From: Acidobacteriota bacterium
Lineage (GTDB): Bacteria > Acidobacteriota > Polarisedimenticolia > Gp22-AA2
NCBI GenBank assembly: GCA_016202915.1
Contig: JACQNT010000248.1
Location: 1-16,224, forward strand
Direction of reading: 5' to 3'
DNA: 16,224 nucleotides
Position 1 is the stretch's first letter, and every line of letters begins with the position of its first letter. A model generated the notes under the pieces. It was not told the origin of the DNA, did not search any database, and saw nothing but the letters and a program-made list of their open reading frames with translations. Made by a program: the position numbers and the translations under genes. Below, piece by piece: positions 13,302-16,224 of the stretch.

Positions 13302-13342
13302 CTGACGGACGCCCCGTGGCGGCCGCCAGCCTGGGGCGCCGG

Positions 13343-13624
13343 CTAGGAGCCTGTCCGGGCGGAAGTCGCCGGGGAGGGGACGATGTTCACGAACTTGCCC
13401 CGCCGGCCCCGATCCTGGAAGTGGACGACGCCGTCGATAAGAGCGAAGAGCGAGAAATCGCGGCCCGTGCCGACGTTCTCCCCGGCTTTCAGGCGGGTGC
13501 CTCTCTGTCGCACCAGGATCGAGCCCCCGGTGACGAGCTGGCCGCCGAACCGCTTGACGCCCAGGCGCTGCGAGTTGCTGTCGCGGCCGTTGCGTGAACT
13601 GCCTCCGGCTTTCTTGTGGGCCAT
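13343..13624 (-). CDS. rpmA: Ribosomal protein bL27
   Basis: A 93-residue protein starting MAHKKAGGSSRNGRDSNSQR, the universal bL27 N-terminus that reaches toward the peptidyl transferase centre. There is no N-terminal extension to be cleaved, unlike in Firmicutes. The ATG at 13624 overlaps the rplU stop by one base (TAATG), so the two are translationally coupled. A frame is open further upstream but lies inside rplU. The C-terminus has an 'NIVPSPATSARTGS' tail slightly longer than the usual end. Confidence 0.97.
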   Translation of the reverse strand: MAHKKAGGSSRNGRDSNSQRLGVKRFGGQLVTGGSILVRQRGTRLKAGENVGTGRDFSLFALIDGVVHFQDRGRRGKFVNIVPSPATSARTGS

Positions 13625-13965
13625 TACTTCTCCTCGTCTTTCGCCTGTCGCCCCGCGTGGATCTCCTCGACCACGACCGCCGTGAACGCCTGGCGGTGAC
13701 CGCGGGTGCGCCGGTACTGCTTGCGGCGTTTCTTCTTGAACACCAGGATCTTCCTGGCCCTGTCCTGGGCCACCACCCGGGCGACGACCCGGGCGCCCTT
13801 CAGGGTGGGGCGGCCGACCTGGAGGCCGCTCCCCGTCTCGATCGCCAGGACCCGGTCGAAGGTCACCTGATCCCCGATCCCGGCCTCGATCTTCTCGATC
13901 TTGAGTCGGTCTCCGGGCGCGACCTTGTGCTGCTTGCCTCCGGCGGCGATGACGGCGTAGTTCAC
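13624..13965 (-). CDS. rplU: Ribosomal protein bL21
   Basis: A 113-residue protein beginning 'MNYAVIAAGGKQHKVAPGD', the standard bL21 start, with the basic 'KILVFKKKRRKQYRRTRGHRQ' segment that contacts 23S rRNA. It starts at GTG 13965, six bases after an AAGAGG ribosome site. It is the first gene of the rplU-rpmA-obg-rsfS cluster, directly behind a consensus promoter. A Lys/Glu tail (QAKDEEK) extends past the core domain. Confidence 0.97.
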   Translation of the reverse strand: MNYAVIAAGGKQHKVAPGDRLKIEKIEAGIGDQVTFDRVLAIETGSGLQVGRPTLKGARVVARVVAQDRARKILVFKKKRRKQYRRTRGHRQAFTAVVVEEIHAGRQAKDEEK

Positions 13966-13967
13966 GG

Positions 13968-13991
13968 CGGACCTCTTCTCCCGGACCTCTT
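13968..13991 (-). repeat. Duplicated ribosome-site segment in the rplU leader
   Basis: AAGAGGTCCG appears twice on the minus strand, at 13968-13977 and 13982-13991. The nearer copy is six bases from the GTG start and is the likely Shine-Dalgarno. The farther copy could act as a standby or competing site. Confidence 0.45.
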
Positions 13992-14011
13992 TTCCCTGGA
14001 TGGGAGCGCCG

Positions 14012-14041
14012 ATTATACTGACCCGTCCCGGGAAGTGTCAA
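14012..14041 (-). promoter_or_regulatory. Perfect-consensus sigma-70 promoter of the rplU cluster
   Basis: On the minus strand TTGACA (14036-14041) and TATAAT (14012-14017) both match the consensus 6/6, with an 18-base spacer. Transcription would begin near 14005, giving a leader of about 40 bases. A strong promoter suits a ribosomal protein operon. The MITE-like insertion starts 13 bases upstream of the -35 box and so replaces most of the original UP-element region. Confidence 0.85.
14014..14019 (+). promoter_or_regulatory. Possible opposing -10 element overlapping the rplU -10
   Basis: TATACT on the plus strand (5/6) overlaps the rplU TATAAT by four bases, the arrangement seen in bidirectional promoters. 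The -35 region at 13991-13996 (TTTCCC) is weak. If active, it would transcribe through the inserted element toward the glycosyltransferase gene. Confidence 0.3.
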
Positions 14042-14044
14042 CGA

Positions 14045-14053
14045 TGCGTCTCG
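14045..14053 (+). repeat. Left 9-bp target-site duplication of the inserted element
   Basis: TGCGTCTCG directly abuts the left terminal inverted repeat and is repeated exactly at 14434-14442, directly abutting the right one. Confidence 0.8.
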
Positions 14054-14433
14054 CTGAGGTATCCCCAGTTTGATGCGCCGACCCTGCGCCCGCCGGACAC
14101 GGGTCAGCGTCGCTGCGCGACGCTCCCTCGCCTCGCGCCGCCCGCCGCGCCGCACCCCGCGCGTCGGGTCCCCGGCGCTCGGTCTCGCACGGTCCGTCGG
14201 GCACAGGGCACGGCGCCTCCCTCTGCGGCTGCTTCAGCACGTTCAGGCCAGCGCCAGCGCCGGGCGCAACAGCCGCACGCACCGCGCCAGCCGCCGCGCG
14301 TCCACCTGCCAGCACGTCCGCCCCGGCGTCAGCCTGCTGAGTGTCCGGCGCTGGTGTAGGCACCAAGGGGAGGGCCGCGGAGGCGTGGCTCGCGACGCGG
14401 CGGGGCCTGCGCCCCAAACTGGGGATATCTCAG
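14054..14433. mobile_element. 380-bp MITE-like non-autonomous transposable element
   Basis: The ends are inverted repeats: CTGAGGTATCCCCAGTTT at 14054-14071 and AAACTGGGGATATCTCAG at 14416-14433, matching 17 of 18. A weaker match extends to 27 bp (23/27). A perfect 9-bp direct repeat flanks the pair. The interior is very GC-rich, and its open frames in all directions are low-complexity Arg/Ala-rich text without any transposase motif. It holds a perfect 8-bp hairpin at 14106-14124. The element lies between the divergent rplU and glycosyltransferase genes, and must rely on a transposase encoded elsewhere. I cannot assign the family; 8-9 bp duplications occur in several DDE families, such as IS1, IS256 and some IS4-like elements. 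Confidence 0.8.
14106..14124. repeat. Perfect hairpin inside the MITE-like element
   Basis: AGCGTCGC (14106-14113) and GCGACGCT (14117-14124) pair exactly around TGC. Confidence 0.5.
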
Positions 14434-14442
14434 TGCGTCTCG
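14434..14442 (+). repeat. Right 9-bp target-site duplication of the inserted element
   Basis: TGCGTCTCG, identical to 14045-14053, directly follows the right terminal inverted repeat. Confidence 0.8.
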
Positions 14443-14479
14443 CCTCGAGGGTCCTCGCTGGGGCTTCGGCCGGCCGGGA

Positions 14480-16224
14480 ATGATGCGGCGGCCGTTCCTC
14501 CTGTTCGCCATTGCGTTCGCCCTCCGTCTCATTTACGTCGAGCAGATCTCCGACGCCCCTTATTTCGACGTCCCGCTGATCGATGGCGCCAATTACTTCC
14601 GGCTGGCGGAGGCGATCGCCGCGGGGGACCTCCTCGGAGGACGGCAGGCCTTCTGGCAGCCGCCGCTCTACCCCTACTTCCTGGCCGCGCTCATCAAGAC
14701 CTTCGGGCCGAAGATGGGGGCCATCCTCGCGGTCCAGGCGGCGGTCGGGGCCCTCTCGTGCCTCCTGGTGTATTTCATCGGTCGGCGGGTCTTCGGGGAG
14801 GGCGCCGCGATCGTCGCCTCGCTCATCCTGGCCGCCTACGGCCCCCTGATCCATTTCGACGGCCAGCCTCTGATCCCGGTCCTGCACATCGTTCTGGTCC
14901 TGGGAGGCCTCCTCTTGATCCTCAACGGCGCCGGGATCCCGGAGGCGGGCCCGGCGCCCAAGCGCGCCTGGGGATGGGCCGGCGTCCTGTGGGGGCTGGC
15001 CGCCATCGCCACGCCGAACGTCCTGCTCGCCGTGCCGCCGGTCGCGCTGTGGGGCCTCCAGCGGCGGCACGTGGCGGCGCGGCGGCCCCATGAGCCGGGC
15101 GCGGCAGCCGTGGCGCTGTTTCTCCTGTGGGTCGCCGCTCCGATCGCCGTCGTGGCGGCGCGCAACGTGACGGTGGCCCGGGAAGCAATCCTGATTTCCG
15201 GCAACGCCGGCATCAACTTCTACATCGGCAACAACCCCGATTACGAAAGGACCATACGCATCCGCCCGGGGGGCGAGTTCGAGCGCCTGGCCCAGGAGCC
15301 GGAGAACCTCGGCATCGTGAGCGCATCCGGCCGATCGCGCTACTTCGCCGGGCGCGCCTTCCAGTTCATCCGGGATTACCCGGGCCAGGCACTGCGGCTC
15401 TATGGACGCAAGGCGCTCGATCTGATCGCCGGCCGGGAAATCCCACGCAACCAGGATCAGTACGCCTACCGCCGTTACTCCTCGCTCCTTTCGATCCTCC
15501 TCTGGCGCGGCGTGATCTCCTTCCCGCTCGGCCTGCTGGCCCCGCTGGCCTTGGCGGGGGCCCTCTCCGGACGGCGCGATCCGCCCGGCGCCGGCGTCCA
15601 GGGAGCGCCGCGATCCGGGCGCGCGCTCCTCCTCCTGTACGCGGCGGCGTACGCGGTCTCGAACCTGGCCTTCTTTCCGACGGACCGGTATCGCCTCCCG
15701 CTGGTCCCGGTGCTGGCCCTGTTCGCCGGCAGCCTGCTCGCCTCCCCGCGGGCGGTCTGGAAGCGCCCGGCCGTCCTCGGGGCGCTCGTCGTCGGCCTGG
15801 TGATCTTCAACCTGGACGCCTTCAGGGCGGGGGAAGCGTACCCCGAGGAGGAGGCGCTGAACCGGGCCTACGCCTTCAGGACGAAGGGCAGGCTCGCCGA
15901 GGCGGCGGAGGAGTACCGGCGCGCCATCGCCCTCAATCCGCGCCGGCTGGATCCCCACAACGCCCTGGCCGCCATGGCGGCCAGGGAAGGACGCCGGGAG
16001 GACGCGGTGCGGCACTACCGGGACCTGCTCGCGCTCGCCCCCGATTTCGCGGAGATCAGGCGCAACCTGGGGGAGGCCTACACGGCGCTGGGTCAAAGGG
16101 AGGAGGCGCGGCGGGAGTGGCAAATCGCCGTCCGCCTGGCTCCGGGGGACGGCCTGGCGCTCGCGAGTCTCTGCCTGTCCTACCTGGACGAGGGCCTGGC
16201 GCCCGTGGCTGAGCCGTACTGCGC
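14480..16224 (+). CDS. GT39/ArnT-like membrane glycosyltransferase with C-terminal TPRs (3' end outside window)
   Basis: At least 581 residues, still open at the right edge. The start 'RRPFLLFAIAFALRLIYVEQ' is a membrane helix, followed by a periplasmic loop 'FDVPLIDGANYFRLAEAIAAGD' and 'FWQPPLYPYFLAALIKTFG'. This is the DxxxY...GD...PPLYP pattern of PMT/ArnT-type GT-C enzymes, which transfer sugars from polyprenyl-phosphate donors outside the membrane. About ten hydrophobic helices follow to residue 447 ('FPTDRYRLPLVPVLALFAG', 'LGALVVGLVIFNLDAF'). From 455 on there are TPR repeats ('GRLAEAAEEYRRAIALNPRR', 'LGEAYTALGQREEARREW'). The acceptor is unknown. ATG 14480 or 14483 starts the gene; the ribosome site is weak (GGGA). 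Only 46 bases separate the start from the MITE-like element and no promoter lies within them. Confidence 0.85.
   Translation, partial: MMRRPFLLFAIAFALRLIYVEQISDAPYFDVPLIDGANYFRLAEAIAAGDLLGGRQAFWQPPLYPYFLAALIKTFGPKMGAILAVQAAVGALSCLLVYFIGRRVFGEGAAIVASLILAAYGPLIHFDGQPLIPVLHIVLVLGGLLLILNGAGIPEAGPAPKRAWGWAGVLWGLAAIATPNVLLAVPPVALWGLQRRHVAARRPHEPGAAAVALFLLWVAAPIAVVAARNVTVAREAILISGNAGINFYIGNNPDYERTIRIRPGGEFERLAQEPENLGIVSASGRSRYFAGRAFQFIRDYPGQALRLYGRKALDLIAGREIPRNQDQYAYRRYSSLLSILLWRGVISFPLGLLAPLALAGALSGRRDPPGAGVQGAPRSGRALLLLYAAAYAVSNLAFFPTDRYRLPLVPVLALFAGSLLASPRAVWKRPAVLGALVVGLVIFNLDAFRAGEAYPEEEALNRAYAFRTKGRLAEAAEEYRRAIALNPRRLDPHNALAAMAAREGRREDAVRHYRDLLALAPDFAEIRRNLGEAYTALGQREEARREWQIAVRLAPGDGLALASLCLSYLDEGLAPVAEPYC

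Noticed and set aside
14054..14433. Decayed insertion sequence with residual transposase
   Set aside because: No frame inside carries recognisable transposase residues, and at 380 bp with intact ends it fits a miniature element better than a decayed full-length IS.
14243..16123. Minus-strand open frame of 626 codons
   Set aside because: It lies antisense to the glycosyltransferase/TPR gene, whose plus-strand frame has clear membrane and TPR motifs. The minus text is Arg/Glu/Gly-rich without a domain, and it crosses the MITE-like element.
1..16224. tRNA, rRNA, CRISPR array or known defence cluster
   Set aside because: I looked for cloverleaf-like segments, regularly spaced repeats and defence-type motifs on both strands and saw none.

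Overview
The window is high-GC DNA (roughly two-thirds G+C or more over most of it, visibly lower in the first 1 kb) from a Gram-negative bacterium. Most genes are housekeeping genes on the minus strand. The mix points to an uncultured Acidobacteriota-like or deltaproteobacterial-grade lineage: a LapA-LapB type protein, two sigma-54 activators, a DksA homologue, the bL21-bL27-Obg cluster and a GT39-type membrane protein ending in TPRs. The phylum is inference; no marker here settles it.

Layout. 1-1096 is an accessory edge. It holds the first codons of a probable transposase, a ybjQ-like gene cut off after about 29 codons just beside it (apparently disrupted by that insertion), a small cysteine-rich exported protein, and sequence with no recognisable gene. 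1097-4330 (minus) has an ornithine cyclodeaminase/mu-crystallin family reductase, a sigma-54 activator whose receiver lacks the phospho-acceptor Asp, and a Ser/His signal-peptidase-like protein. 4379-4869 (plus) is one hypothetical gene behind a near-consensus promoter. 4877-5848 (minus) is an exported cyclophilin, and 6078-6539 (plus) a zinc-ribbon protein. 6556-11680 (minus) reads as one operon-like run: sigma-54 activator (lacking the Walker B Glu), dksA, lapA-lapB fusion, gpmI, comF. 11735-13965 (minus) is rplU-rpmA-obg-rsfS, led by a perfect -35/-10 promoter. From 14480 (plus) a divergent glycosyltransferase/TPR membrane protein runs off the window.

Between rplU and the glycosyltransferase lies the most notable structure: a 380-bp non-coding element (14054-14433) with 18-bp terminal inverted repeats (17/18 matching) and a perfect 9-bp target-site duplication. 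It is a MITE-like insertion 12 bp upstream of the rplU -35 box and separates the glycosyltransferase gene from the shared intergenic promoter region.

Other unusual points: rsfS has no ATG/GTG/TTG start, and the best start is an ATC codon after a strong Shine-Dalgarno; both sigma-54 activators lack a key residue; LapA-like and LapB-like parts are one polypeptide. No tRNA, rRNA or CRISPR array was seen.
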